DNA of 64,000 nt. Source: Metopolophium dirhodum. Its lineage: Eukaryota; Arthropoda; Insecta; Hemiptera; Aphididae. The notes beneath the pieces were generated by a model, which saw nothing but the letters and a program-made list of their open reading frames with translations, made no database searches and was not told where the DNA came from. The stretch spans positions 2,913,217 to 2,977,216 of the forward strand of contig NC_083561.1 in assembly GCF_019925205.1 (NCBI RefSeq), read 5' to 3'. The first letter of the stretch is position 1, and every line of letters starts with the position of its first letter. Of this stretch, positions 40,158 to 51,399 are shown piece after piece. The position numbers and the translations under genes are program-made.

Positions 40158-43100
40158 GTTGTTGTTATATTATTATTATTATTATCATAGTGAGAAATAA
40201 AATACACGCGTAGGACGTAAGTACGGCAAATCTGTCGGATTTTTTACGGAAATTCGTTTCATTTCAATGTATTTACTCATACAAGCGTAAAAATGTTTAA
40301 TATTGTTTAAATTATTTTTTCAGCCTTATACCACAAAAATCAAAATTCAATTGGTCATGGCATTACACGATAATTGCATACGTGTACGACGATAGGAAAT
40401 AATATCAATGACGAAATTTGTAACGATTGTATTGTTTTTTATTTATTTTTTTTTTTCATTTACTCTAAGGAAGGCCGTTACAAAAAAACTATAATTTAAA
40501 CGAAAATCTTATTTAATTGATAATGTATAAGTACCATATTAACATTATTTATTAAAACTTAAAATCCAATATTATATTAATTGTTATACAAATTAAATAT
40601 TATTACGTTTTCACTAAATCCTGTTTATATTATGCTCTTGTATCATCACCTAAATAATATTGTTATGTTAAGTACCTATACCTACAATATATAGGTTCCA
40701 TCGATTAACAATCATTGTTGTGTTAATATTATGACATAAATAATAAAATATTCAGAAAATAAACAAAAAAATAGGTATGTATTAAGCAAAAATGTCGGTA
40801 ACATTATTTTCATATTTAGTTTATTATTATAAAGAATGACTAAAATTCTCACGAAAAATTTAAAAACAAAAAATAACACCTAAATTAATAATTATGAGCA
40901 CAGAATATCGGTGTTTTATTAAATGCATTTCCATTTATATGAAATATCATAATACAGTTTTTACAGGGGAAAATCAATTTCGAAAATCGTAATAATAAAC
41001 GCGTTCAATCATAGTATTCATTTGACACCTAAATATTTTAGTGTTACCTTTTTTATTAATTAATTTAATATAACAAAAATATTGTAAATGTTATTCGGGG
41101 TCACTTTAGTCGTAAACGTATTCCACACAATGATATTATTGCCCAGGCAAGTTACAATGGCATGCGTGCAAAACAATTATTTTATTGTTGTTTCGGTTTT
41201 GGCCAGAGGATACTCGACAATAATGATGTTTGATCGGACCGGATATTCTAACATCCGAGTTGTATAATTTGGTGCAAAAGGGCAAATTTCGATAGAACCA
41301 CACTAGGTACATACAAACAATTTGCATAATATATTATACGTCTTTCTATGCATGTACACAGCAACTGTGTTAATATATCAGTCGTACTTATGGGATATAA
41401 TTGGAGCATTTTTAATTAAGACTCTTATGTGGGTATAATTTAGTTGGACAAAATATTATGTACCCACACAATCGTCCGGACATACGCACGACATAAAATA
41501 TAATGACGTCTATACTCGTATTAGGCGCTGTACCAAACATAATATAATATTCGGCAACAATTTATACCATTTCCAACGAATAACATAATAAATTAGTTTT
41601 TTTTTTTCTTTTTATTGTACAATAATATTATATTATATTACACTGCAATCGTCTGAAATATTATTTAACTATACGGGCATTATATAAGAATTTTCTAAAA
41701 GGTGTAGGTATATACATACCACGAAATGTGACCCAGAACATACACATTGAATAAGTCACTACCAGATTTGAGGGACGGTTTACGCACACAAATATATTTT
41801 AATATATATATATATATAAAAAGCAATATTGCGTTATCTCCTCGCACTGCCTTTATATATATATATATATATATAATATGATGAATGTGTGCGTCCTTTG
41901 TCCAGAACCGACAAGACAAGTGGAAAATTGGTCGCATTGAACTTGACAAAATAGCGTAAAAGAGATTTAACGCGTACGCGTTAAAAAAGAACAGGTAATA
42001 ATAATATATGGACCACAACGTTTAAGAAATACTCGCGGGTTTGTGTGTGTGTGTGTGTGCGTGTGTGCGTGCGTGTGTGTGTGTGTGCGTGTACGAGTGC
42101 GTGCGTGGAGGGAGAGATCTTTTTTACCACCAACAACAACAATTACAACGCGTTTAGGTATAATAACATGTATTATTATAACAGTGTATGACTAAGTGCA
42201 ATTATTTATTTTTCTATTGTAGAAAATAATATGCGGAAATTTCTGTATTATGTGATGTCATCGAAACAATATTTTCAATCGTTTATTTCACGTCAAAATA
42301 ATAGATGGATACGGTACACGCATAATACTGTGATGGAACTCATGCAGAATACCTGTTGCAAAATAATATTATTGGCACAAAAACCGTGTACCGTGTTGAA
42401 TACAGAAGCTGTATATTTTGTGCTCGATTGTAATTGTTATTGTTTCGTTATTTTAGAATAACTTGAAACATACAGTCGAGTCTCGATAACTCGAATGTCA
42501 GGGGGGATAAAAATTAATTCGACTTGTGTATTTTTCTAGTTACAAATAGTGCATTGAGTGTATAGGAATTTCCCAGGGACAAAAAAAAAAATTCGAGTTA
42601 TCGAGGTTTTCGAGTTATCGAGGTTCGAGTTATCGAGACTCCACTGTATTTTATTTTTTATATTGGTACCTATAATATATATGTATATTTTGTATATATT
42701 TCAAATATTATTACATGTACATTTTATATCAGTTTAAACTATTGCTTAAGACAAAATAAAACCCCTAACTTGACGTACCAAATAAAATGATTTTTTATTT
42801 TTCTATTTGTTTATGCTCTACTTTGTTTTCATTTTAAACTCTATCACTGTGTACATACAAGTAGGTATAAAAAAATAAAACCACATATAAAATGTATGGT
42901 CTTTATTAGATTTTTTTTTTCTTGTCGAAGAAAATTGGTTTTGAACAAATTATTTATTTTTGATTTCAATTTTTACACTTGGTTAACGTTAATCAAATAT
43001 GAGTAACTTTAATTTAATAACAATACTAAAAAAAAATCATATAAATATTAATATTATTGAAATTATTTATACGAAATATTTCTAATTTTGATTTAGCAAG

Positions 43101-46100
43101 TTTTTCAAATTAAATACAAAAATCCAATTCATATTAAATAAAAATACTTGTACAATTTAAAATATAATAATTGATAAAATGGTTTTTATATTTAAATATT
43201 GCGCATATATCAATAGAACAACTTAATAAAATTATATTAAATACATGAACACATACCTAACAAACGTATTTAAATTTGAACACTAAATAGTATTTTAATT
43301 AGAAAATTGATTTCAGGCAGTTTTGAAATATTGTCGATTGAATATTTTGTTACACAGACTTAATAACATTATTGTGTTTGGTGCAATGAATAAAAATAAT
43401 ATACATACAATTAGCATTTTTATACCTTTGCTCACTAATATTTGTTACTTTTATAACTTTGTTACTTCAAATGTTATTCTCATTTTTTATTTAATATGAA
43501 ATCTGTAATTTGTAATATGGTTTTATATGATTGAAAAAATAACGAATTCATTCCATGTGTTGAATATAAAATATTTTCCGTGTTTGAGTGTATAGAGTAC
43601 GTATTTATCACAAAATCTATTATTGTTTTAATATTATAATTTAAAAATAAAATGATCTCTGCATTTTAAATTAAATTTAAGTCCCTATAAATATATAATT
43701 TGTGTTAATTTTTATATTTACCTTGTAGAGCATATCTCCTAGACCTGGAGTCTGTAGCAAACCCAACTTTATCTCTTACACCACATCTTGGCATACTCAT
43801 ATAGTGTAGGGTATCGTCATCCAAGTGACCTTCAAAAATAATAACAACGTGATTGATTAATAAATAACTAAAAAATCGTGTATTAACCTGTAATTAATAT
43901 TCAAATAGTATTAGTAAATTTGTACATTAGTACACAATTGACATAAGGAAATATCGATCATACAACAATAAATACGATTTTAGTTTTAACCATAATTGTA
44001 TTAATGTTTGAATATTATCGTTTTTCTTTTTAAATTTAAGCGTGTAAATATTATAGACTGATCGTTCCTTGTTAATTGTATTTTTTTGAATATTTATTTT
44101 CAATTAACAGTACACGGAGTTATAAACAACAGTTAGATAATACATCTTCTACGTCAAATAAATTAAAGCATTAATACTTTTGTCATATTTTCTACTATTT
44201 GGTTGAAAGTGTCTCAAAAAGTCAACTTTTTATCTTACCAAATACATATTGTACCTATGATTAAATTCAGAGATATAAATAAATAAATAATTTAAATGAA
44301 TCACAATATTTAGTTTTATGCATTTAATATCGAAAATATATTTTCAATACGAATCACAATAAATTAATTGAAAATGAATTAAATATACCTATTTGTCAAT
44401 AATTATGGATCTAATTATTACTTTAACAATTTTAAAATCAAATAAAATTAGTCGAACCGCACGTGGATATTTTAAATTTAAGTTTCACATGAATATTAAA
44501 TCATTGATTTTTCGTAATACAAAAATGTTGAACGCAAAAATATGTCCATTATGATTAACATTAGATTTGAAATGTAATCTTGAATTTATTTATTTTTATC
44601 ATCCTTTGATTTTTATTAGTTATTTGGTATTTAAAAGTTCGTAATTATACACATATATTATAGAATATTAATGTAACTGTCTTATGGCAATCAACTACTA
44701 CATCTCATAAATATGATATAATTAAATATTAGTGACGCATTTGGGAATTCAACGTGAAACGCACATGACTCAAAATTATCAAAATATTGAATAAAATCCC
44801 GACCATATGCATGTACATACCTAATATTATAATATAATTTGTACTTTTCGCGTATAAACCTGCCGAACACGTTTATTTGACCGAGTTTTTTTTTCTGCCC
44901 CAAGGTCTACCGGAAAAAAATCATCTTATATATTTTTGTTTATACGAATACCTAATAAAAAAATATATACATTGGTATTACGGTGCACGATTAAAACACC
45001 ATGACAGTGGCGTGTTAAGGAAGGTCATTAATCTCCTTGCTCACGCCCTTGGATCACGATATGAATCATTGAATCATCTCATCGATTTACATTTGTAATT
45101 GTATACTATATTATTACAAACAGTTTCATTTAGTATACATTTATTCATGTATGAGGTATTGCATTAATATATAACATAATATTATATATTATATCATCAT
45201 AATAAAACAATTTTATTTTAAAAACATAAATACCGTATGGCAATTTTGTACGTACTAACCAATCATTTTGCAACGTAAATTCACTTTTCAGGTTCAGTGA
45301 CATTTATACGATTTCTTTAATGATATTCGGATGAGTCAGGTAAAATGACGCACTTACCTGTCAAATTTAGACCGACGAATGATTGAAACTCCATTAACGC
45401 CCGGGACATTGTTTCCTCAGACATGATATGACCTGAATTCGGATTTTTCATCGAAGGGCTCAAGTAACCAAATTGAGATAAATACATCTGTAAAATAATT
45501 TACACTATTCAGTAAAAATGTTAAAACTCGAATACCTCTTTATTAGTAATAAATCTTCATTTTGAAGATCCACTTAAGTTCAAAATATTGTATAATATTA
45601 ATCAAGTTTAGTCATAATTTATTATCAATCCCAGGTTAAAAAATAATAATATTTACCTAATAACAAAACATTTTACACATATTAAAAAGTTCTCTAAAAT
45701 GTATGTACTTATTATTGTAACTACACATTTATAAAATAATTATAAAACAAAACGTTAAAGAGCAGTTAGAAAATAATTTAAATTTGAATAGTATAATTTT
45801 TCATAATTTAATATTTTTGAGTTAAATAAATTTCCTGTCTTATGTTTTGAATTAGTTAAAATCGATTTCGAAGTACAATGCGCAGCATGTTTTTTTGGGG
45901 AGGTTTTCGTTAACTAAACGTAATTAATTTGTTATTGAACAAAAAAAATTAATTTACCTTTAAACCGGCCTTACGTGTTTATTTTACTCGCATAAGTAGG
46001 AATTAGACTATAATTGTTGTTTACATTTTATGTTTCTCAAAAAATTAGTGGACGACAATTTCAAAACCCTGTGATGCGTGTTTTTAAATAATTATGTTGG

Positions 46101-46337
46101 TTTAGAATTATTGTAACATTGATTTTTAATCCGAAAAAGATTGAGAGAAATCTTCGTCCGACAAAGATTCGTAACGGTTTTCTAGGCACCTACACCAAAA
46201 AAAAATAATAATAATAATTTCGTCATACTGACCATTGCTTGTGCGTCCGTCTGGACCGCGACCGAACATCGCAGCGCGCAGGATAACAGCAGGACTAGAG
46301 AGCTCATCAGCGCGATACAAGATTTACAGGTGGCCAT
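35202..46337 (-). CDS. Mmp1-like: Matrix metalloproteinase (secreted or membrane-tethered MMP, ten coding exons)
   Basis: This is a zinc endopeptidase of the extracellular matrix (family M10A). Joining ten GT-AG exons gives about 546 residues in phase, or 552 with the read-through end. Residues 1-27 form a signal peptide. Residues 36-110 form the propeptide, with cysteine switch PRCGVRD at 92-98 and a furin-type RSRR at 107-110. The catalytic domain runs from about 111 to 270, with structural zinc ligands H177, D179, H192 and H203, catalytic HEFGHSLGLSH at 226-236 and Met-turn M244. Residues 271-305 are an acidic Ser/Thr/Gly hinge. Residues 307-502 are a four-bladed hemopexin domain bracketed by C309 and C502. 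Length and order match insect MMP1 and vertebrate MMPs. I infer the MMP1-like label from the furin site and general similarity; MMP2 orthology is not excluded. Full exon coordinates are in the exon entries. Confidence 0.95.
35523..35704 (-). CDS. Mmp1-like: MMP exon 9: hemopexin blades 3 and 4
   Basis: Acceptor AATTTTAG, donor GTAAGT; phase 1 in, phase 0 out. Codes SKFWKFDP, then YPKSISNWDGIP, NIDAALHY and YTYFFKDENYYRFND, completing blade 3 and most of blade 4. Intron 8 before it (1734 bp) shows no further exon. Confidence 0.95.
37439..37717 (-). CDS. Mmp1-like: MMP exon 8: hemopexin blades 1 to 3
   Basis: 279 bp, phase 1 in and out, donor GTTGGT. It holds GDYYWKL, then NIDAAFTY..KTYFFKGTKYWKY, then NIDTALVW..KIYFFKG, which are hemopexin repeat signatures (NIDAA and YFFKG...YW). 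Blades 2 and 3 start at the NID motifs. Confidence 0.95.
37813..38002 (-). CDS. Mmp1-like: MMP exon 7: hinge and start of hemopexin blade 1
   Basis: Acceptor TTTTCCAG, donor GTAAGT; phase 0 in, phase 1 out. ALYG ends the catalytic domain. A linker of about 35 residues rich in Ser, Asp, Gly and Thr follows, with a TTTQEPPGTEG stretch likely to be O-glycosylated. The first hemopexin blade then begins at ELCTDTKVNALF, where C309 is one half of the disulfide that closes the propeller. Confidence 0.92.
38099..38247 (-). CDS. Mmp1-like: MMP exon 6: catalytic zinc site and Met-turn
   Basis: Acceptor TTTTTTACAG, donor GTTGAG; phase 1 in, phase 0 out. VAAHEFGHSLGLSH supplies H226, H230 and H236 as zinc ligands and E227 as the general base. 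SALMAPFY supplies the Met-turn (M244). The exon ends DVEAIQ, continuing into ALYG in exon 7. All catalytic residues are intact, so an active enzyme is expected. Confidence 0.97.
39098..39251 (-). CDS. Mmp1-like: MMP exon 5: structural zinc and calcium region
   Basis: Acceptor ATATATAG, donor GTAAGA; phase 0 in, phase 1 out. It contains GEHGDGDAFDGPGG and LAHAFFPVYGGDAHFDD, giving the structural-zinc ligands H177, D179, H192 and H203 and the calcium-binding acidic and glycine residues typical of the family. Confidence 0.95.
39379..39479. mobile_element. Pogo/Tigger-like MITE relic in MMP intron 4
   Basis: An element of about 101 bp flanked by TA on both sides. The left end CAGCGGAACGTCGGTATC and the right end, read in reverse complement, share the pattern GGAAC-TCG-TA-CTCGAA. 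TA target duplication plus this type of end is characteristic of pogo/Tigger-type Tc1-mariner derivatives. It has no coding capacity and lies between exons 4 and 5. Confidence 0.6.
39622..39773 (-). CDS. Mmp1-like: MMP exon 4: start of catalytic domain
   Basis: Acceptor ATTTATAG, donor GTAAGT; phase 1 in, phase 0 out. Codes GSRWRVKNLTYKI, then a stretch ending AFDVWSDVTPLTF, the N-terminal beta strand and first helix of MMP catalytic domains. The preceding intron is the longest in the gene (3948 bp). Confidence 0.95.
39797..39822. repeat. (TA)n microsatellite beside MMP exon 4
   Basis: Simple AT dinucleotide run about 25 bp upstream of exon 4 in the gene's direction, within intron 3. Confidence 0.9.
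40116..40190. repeat. (ATT)n microsatellite in MMP intron 3
   Basis: About 75 bp of ATT/GTT triplets. Confidence 0.9.
41797..41878. repeat. Two (AT)n runs around a GC-richer core
   Basis: (AT)n blocks at about 41798-41818 and 41852-41876 flank a 33-bp core containing GCAATATTGCGTTATCTCC. The AT blocks can pair, giving a cruciform or hairpin. Intronic in the MMP gene. Confidence 0.75.
42041..42107 (+). repeat. GT/GCGT microsatellite in MMP intron 3
   Basis: About 65 bp of GTGTGT with interspersed GCGT units, an alternating purine-pyrimidine tract. Confidence 0.9.
42473..42646. mobile_element. Pogo/Tigger-like MITE in MMP intron 3
   Basis: A 174-bp element flanked by TA dinucleotides (42471-42472 and 42647-42648). 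The left end CAGTCGAGTCTCGATAACTC pairs with the right end GAGTTATCGAGACTCCACTG as a near-perfect terminal inverted repeat. Near the right end, CGAGTTATCGAGG recurs. It is non-coding, so its mobilisation would have depended on a transposase made elsewhere. Confidence 0.8.
43722..43829 (-). CDS. Mmp1-like: MMP exon 3: cysteine switch and furin site
   Basis: 108 bp, phase 1 in and out, donor GTAAAT. It carries MPRCGVRDKVGF, the cysteine-switch motif whose Cys94 holds the catalytic zinc in the zymogen. RSRR follows at 107-110, a proprotein-convertase consensus (R-X-R-R) just before the mature N-terminus YALQ. This suggests intracellular activation by furin, as in convertase-activated MMPs. Confidence 0.95.
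45358..45487 (-). CDS. Mmp1-like: MMP exon 2: propeptide
   Basis: Acceptor TTTTACAG, donor GTAAGT. Codes residues 36-78 plus the first base of codon 79, starting MYLSQFGYLSPS. The segment with YL..FGYL and the later ALMEFQSFVGLN is the classic MMP propeptide (peptidoglycan-binding-like fold) sequence. Exit phase is 1. Confidence 0.93.
46233..46337 (-). CDS. Mmp1-like: MMP exon 1: start codon and signal peptide
   Basis: Codes residues 1-35. It begins MATCKSC and continues with a hydrophobic core (ALMSSLVLLLSCAL), a typical signal peptide with cleavage likely near residues 25-27. The exon ends after an ATG codon in phase 0 at donor GTCAGT. The start is chosen because it is the first ATG in frame and gives a good signal peptide. 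The 5' untranslated part was not delimited. Confidence 0.85.
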
Positions 46338-46339
46338 GA

Positions 46340-46600
46340 TGACGTCGTGCGCGATGCGGCGTTATCGGTATATTATGTCAAAATACAATACAGTTTCGTG
46401 CGTTTTCGCGAACTTCTCTGCTATTGGAATTTTCGCGAAATTTCGGTGTGCCCGTGAACACGATTACAACGATATTATTATAACACGGTATCGTGCGCGA
46501 ACCTCAGCTACGCTCGATTCGACTGGCAATACAATATTCTCGCACGTCGAAACGATCGATCTCGGGAACGAAAACAAATCACGGTTCACGTGCTAGTTTT
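46340..46600 (-). promoter_or_regulatory. Likely MMP promoter region with two E2F-like palindromes
   Basis: This region just upstream of the MMP start codon has far more CpG than the surrounding AT-rich DNA. Two TTTTCGCGAA motifs (about 46403-46412 and 46430-46439) match the E2F consensus, and a CCAAT box (reverse strand, near 46420) lies between them. No TATA box was fixed. The promoter role is inferred from position and composition. Confidence 0.45.
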
Positions 46601-46747
46601 CGTGTGGGACTCGCGTCGACAAAAACGATTTGAAATTTGAAAAAAAAAACCAAGAAAACGGCGGGCGATCCCCGAGTGCATGCGAGGTTCGTCACGACTC
46701 TGCAGCCGATTCACGCCGTCGGCCGCCTATTATATCGGTCTCCCACA

Positions 46748-46832
46748 CCACCGGGCGAAACGCGTTTTGTACACGTCGCGGACCGCCGGGCGAGACGCGT
46801 TTTGTACACGTCGCGGACCGCCGGGCGAGACG
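46748..46832. repeat. 35-bp GC-rich tandem repeat (about 2.4 copies)
   Basis: Two exact copies of a 35-bp unit run at 46761-46795 and 46796-46830 (unit begins CGCGTTTTGTACACGTCGCG). A partial diverged copy (CCGGGCGAAA) lies just before. It sits in the CpG-rich stretch 0.4-0.5 kb upstream of the MMP start codon. Confidence 0.9.
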
Positions 46833-47099
46833 GGCGGGAGGGCGATCGGTTGGGTTTCGGTACCTGGCCGCCTGCCTGCCATACCTATTATATATATGTA
46901 ATATATATGTAATATGCAACACATGTACCTTACGCTTATATATATAAATATATTACAATATGGTCTCCGCGATTTTCCCGCGGCACTCTCGACGATTGTA
47001 ATCATTGGAAGAGTATAATTGTGATACGGATTTTGTTATGACGTTCTGTTCGCCGGGTAGATGTACGTCGTCGTCGGATGCAGCTGGCGTGTGCACGAC

Positions 47100-50000
47100 G
47101 TATAATATGGTATAATATGGTACGATGGTACATCGGTGTGAACGAAATGTCTTGGATTTGTGTCAAAAATTATTTCCGTTTTTAAATCGAAAATGTTAAG
47201 GTCTTATTATAAATAGGAACGTTTAAAATAAAAAGGTGTTAAACCTAACAGACGAAAGTGATAAAAAATTATAATCAATAATATTTTTTTTGTAGAATCA
47301 TTAAAACTACCGGCTTTAACCGGTTGAAAAATATATGTACCTACGTTTAGATAACTGAAAACATCACTAAACTGCACTAATTATCAAGATTGAAATTTTC
47401 TCGAGTATGCTTCGAGTCACCTAGCTTCCAGGTGCCGAATTTCTGTCAGGCAATTTATGGATATGGTTTAGATTATAATATGTCAACAATACTTCATATC
47501 CTTTTGTTTATTATTCATGAGTCGTTTAAATGTTTAAAAGGAAAATAAAAATGTTAAACTAAAACCTTAGTCATGATAGACTGTCTAGTGGAAATTAGCT
47601 CGTTTATTCTAGCGACGTCTATTTTTTTAAACACTGATAAATAATCATTTCTTTTCAGACACAAAAGACTGTTTTTCTATTCATAATATAAAACAACCAT
47701 GTCATTAATCATTGTTCTAAATAATAATAATAGTATTTTATTATTATACATTTCGATATAATATTGATAAGTACTTCTATCTTTTTGAAAGGTATTCTAA
47801 AGAATTTTTCTTGATAAATTAACTTTGATTTTGGTTTAGGTCCCGCGAGTACCTAGTATTGTCTACTACTTTAAAACATTGTCCATGGATAAAATAATGT
47901 TTTATTTTTGCATCAAATCGATTTTATGTTTTTTGATTTATTTTATTTAAACTTAATACATTCCGAATTTCTTACATATATACTATACGTCAGACGTCTA
48001 TCATGATAATCTATAATATGTATTTTATTAGTTTTAATCAGGCTTAACTTAATTGTATTCATACATGCTGTAACGTCTGTATACTCCTCAACTATATTCA
48101 AAAACATGTCATAACCATAAGATCCCAATAAATTTGTTTCCTAGAGGCCCCTATTCGTTCGTCGTAGTATGGTTCAACTTCTTATGCTATCAGTGATGTG
48201 CTAAACTTCTCACCGGACATTGACTATAAATTTAAGTCATATTTTTATTTAACAAAATTAACAAGACCCTTGAAACTATCAGAAATGTCCACCATTCAAC
48301 TGAAGTTGATAAACCAGGAGCTCGGCTGACAATATTCACACGTTCGCTACTTACCTGCTCGTATGTAGATTGTTGACTTAAAACTGGCCGAAAATCATTT
48401 AGACATTTTTCAAATTAAATATTTTCTGTATACATACGTTAGGTTGAAAAACCCAACAAGAGAAAATATATCGTCCGCCGATACTTATGTTGTCAAGCCC
48501 TCGAGCGTACCCACAATTACTACTACTGAGCACTACGAAACGTCAAGGGTGGTAAGCAACCGATTGCCATAAATCTCTTGAGTCTCCAGAATATGAGCAT
48601 GGCTGCTTACAATGTACACGGTTTTAAATGTACAATTCAAATAAATGATTCAAGTATTCCAGGGCGTCAGAAAAACACTACCAGACACACTAATAAGATA
48701 GGATACATACAAACTAATACAAACAAAACCTTTGATTCTCTCAACACATTCCAAGACATGAGACTGTAGAGTGTAGGTATTTAGAATGCAATTTGCATGG
48801 CTGTCGTGTTGTACCTAAACTCATTTAATATTTTCCAGTCGATTCATCCCTCTCCTCTTTCTTAGGAAATTAAAAATCACTAATGTCCTCTTAACTCCTG
48901 AGTTCCTTCCCTAGCATTGTCATCAAATCTCTTAATATGTATTTAATATAAGTAATCTCTTCTTAATTTTTGAAAATCTGTGGACTTTGCACATACGTAT
49001 TTCGTATTTTACAGCTGTAACATATTGCATACAAAATTAACCTATTTATAATTGCTTTAATGAATAGATTTCTAAGGAAAAAAGCTAGTTTAAAACCTAA
49101 CAAGAATATCGATTAGTAACTGATAACTGTAAAAGGTTATATCAATACAAATTCCATGTTTTTATTAGACTGTATTACTATTATTATTATTATTATAAAA
49201 ATATATATGTTTATAAAAACGAATAGATGAAAAGAAATTTAAAGATAATATAAATTATGTTCGTGATTTAGTCACAGATAATAATTGGCCCACAGTATAA
49301 CTTATAATTTACGCATCAACAAACCTATTAGCATCTGTTACCTAAAAAAAACAATTGCCAATTTATATTATAATTAGCTTTTTAAATTTATTACTATAAT
49401 TTTAATACCAACAAATAATATTAGAACATGTGATAAATGTATCAAAATTATTTTTAAAATTTAATATATTATAATATTACATTACATTTAATATTAGGTA
49501 TTATTATTAGGAGTCATAAATATTATGAATTATATTAATTAATATCTGTATACTAGGTATAATATATACTATACTACCTGTATGTATACCTGTACCTATC
49601 AGTTTAAATAAAAATACATTCATGGAAGCCTAATTTTAAAACATAATATTTTTAAAAAGGTATTATTTGTGTTAAGTTTTTCTCAGTAGGTATAGTAAAT
49701 ATTGTCAATCGTCTCTATAAGCGTCAACTTAATAACATCAACATTTTCTACAGTTGAAAACGCCAATATTTAAATGTACATTATTCATTTTTGATTAACG
49801 AAAAAACCTTTGTATATTTTTTATATATTACAAATAGAAAGTATATCTTTTGTAAAAATTACTACTTACATTATCAGTAGACTAACTTGAATTATAAATA
49901 TAATAACTCTATACGAAAACCAAAATCGTATACCAAAATGTTATTTGACTAGGTAACAAATGCAATCAAATTTTGTACGATAATCTTTTTAATTACTTAT

Positions 50001-50200
50001 AAGTTATAACTTGTGTATTGAAAATTTCAAAGCAGACAGTTAACAATAAACTCGTCAAGGACATAAATTGTATAAAATTGAATTGTATAAGTTTATTTCT
50101 ATCATAGTATATTGCAAAAAATATTACAGTTATAAAAATAAATATGCGATTGAAAAAGCTATACCTACCTACCTATGCAAGCAAATGAAAAAGTATAACT
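47100..50200. other. Mostly non-coding; decayed coding-like patch at 48.2-48.8 kb
   Basis: Around 48250-48570 one plus-strand frame is interrupted by only two stops and reads for example NISSADTYVVKPSSVPTI. It might be an old retroelement. Nothing else is recognised in this stretch. Confidence 0.3.
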
Positions 50201-50212
50201 AAATCTTTTTAA

Positions 50213-50443
50213 TTACATTTTTTCTACAGAAGTAGGTTGTGCTTCAGCACCATTCAATATAAGTAGTTTATGAATAATGTCAACAGTGTCATTATATGAT
50301 ATCAAATGTTTTAAATTATACTCGTATGTATATTGTATAAGTAAAGGACATTCTTGATTGTTCACTCTATAGGAAATGTCGAACTTTTCAAACTCCTTAA
50401 AGTAACACTCTAAGTTTTTGTACAAAACAACGTAATATTGCAC
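50213..50443 (-). CDS. Unrecognised minus-strand gene, terminal exon
   Basis: A 76-codon exon to a TAA stop, with acceptor TATTATGCAG. It reads VQYYVVLYKNLECYF, then FEKFDISYRVNN, and ends QPTSVEKM. Codon usage and residue mix (Tyr, Glu, Lys, Leu, two Cys) look coding. It joins in phase 0 to the exon at 50825-50925. I do not recognise the family; a taxon-restricted secreted or salivary-type protein is one idea, without direct support. Confidence 0.5.
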   Translation of the reverse strand: MQYYVVLYKNLECYFKEFEKFDISYRVNNQECPLLIQYTYEYNLKHLISYNDTVDIIHKLLILNGAEAQPTSVEKM

Positions 50444-50545
50444 CTGCATAATATATTTTTTCCATTTCGTAACACATTTTTTGCGTTACATAGGTATAAC
50501 AATACGCAATTATCTGTATACACTAAATAATAATATATAAAGCGT

Positions 50546-50654
50546 CACACAATGTTTGGGATATTTTTTTTATTCAGTGGCAGAAAATATATGTTCTATA
50601 TGCAAAACACTACGTACCCCCACTGAAATAAATGAAAAAAAACCCAAACACTGC
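50546..50654. repeat. Fold-back repeat in an intron
   Basis: The left arm AATGTTTGGGATATTTTTTT, then ATTCAGTGG, is mirrored by CCACTGAAATAAATG, then AAAAAAAACCCAAACACTG, with a 40-bp loop. It could be a tiny MITE; no target duplication was found. It lies between the exons at 50443 and 50825. Confidence 0.6.
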
Positions 50655-50824
50655 GAGATTACTGTATAATATATAAACTCATAATTAAAATTAAAATTTT
50701 ACGGACTGTTAATTATTAATATTAAACATTCAACGTTGGTTAAATAAACCACGTGCGTATTATGTAGGTATTAGTTTTATAGTAAAAGTCACTGTAAAAG
50801 TAAACTGTTTTGAAATATACGTAC

Positions 50825-50925
50825 GTATTGTTTCTGACCTAATTCTTGAAACCATTGACCCACCCTGGGTCTTATCCACCTATTCTGAAACTCAGATTTA
50901 CATCCGGATACTGTCTCTCGTAAGT
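50825..50925 (-). CDS. Unrecognised minus-strand gene, internal exon
   Basis: 101 bp; phase 1 in, phase 0 out. Acceptor ATTAAAG (weak pyrimidine tract), donor GTACGT. It reads LRETVSGCKSEFQNRW, then RPRVGQWFQELGQKQY. Joined to the exon upstream it forms ...SSLTDLRETV.... The 380-bp intron that follows holds a small fold-back repeat. Confidence 0.5.
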
Positions 50926-51318
50926 CTTTAATTGAAGTAGCGATGAACTAATTGAATTCTAGACGCAAATGCTTCCATTTCGAATAGCAAGTAACAAAAG
51001 GTCCTTTCAAAATGACAAATCGTATTTATCTTGTGCACGAAATGCATAATGTAGTTAGACGATGAGTTGGTGTTTTTTACCAAATGTTTTGAGAGTAATT
51101 TGCTTTTAACAGTTGGCATAACTAAAATTTAAACACAATATAGACCCTGTGCAATTTAATAGATTTATGGTGGAGGCGCATACATTGCAAATAAAATAGA
51201 TCAGACGAAATCTAGGATAGGCCCTTTTGCTTTTCTCTTTCAACACATTTCAACTAAATGTTTAAGTTTTAAAAAAATTAAATAATGTAACTTCACAAAA
51301 AAAAAAATTCCATCTTAC

Positions 51319-51399
51319 CGGTCAGACTAGAAAAATAAACTTTTATGTATGATTTATTACGACTGGCTTTAGTAATTCCAAATTCCTGTTCCAATTTAA
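51319..51399 (-). CDS. Unrecognised minus-strand gene, internal exon (81 bp)
   Basis: 27 codons, phase 1 in and out, with the best splice sites of this gene: acceptor ACATTTACAG and donor CCG/GTAAGA. It reads KLEQEFGITKASRNKSYIK, then VYFSSLT. A multiple-of-three length and agreement of phase with both neighbours support it. No family was recognised. Confidence 0.5.

Noticed and set aside
46126..46320. 64-codon open frame overlapping MMP exon 1
   Set aside because: It is a shadow in another frame of the signal-peptide exon and runs into intron sequence.
48578..48769. 63-codon plus-strand frame
   Set aside because: No family, no splice signals; upstream sequence in the same region is interrupted by stops. 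Possibly part of an old element, not a gene.
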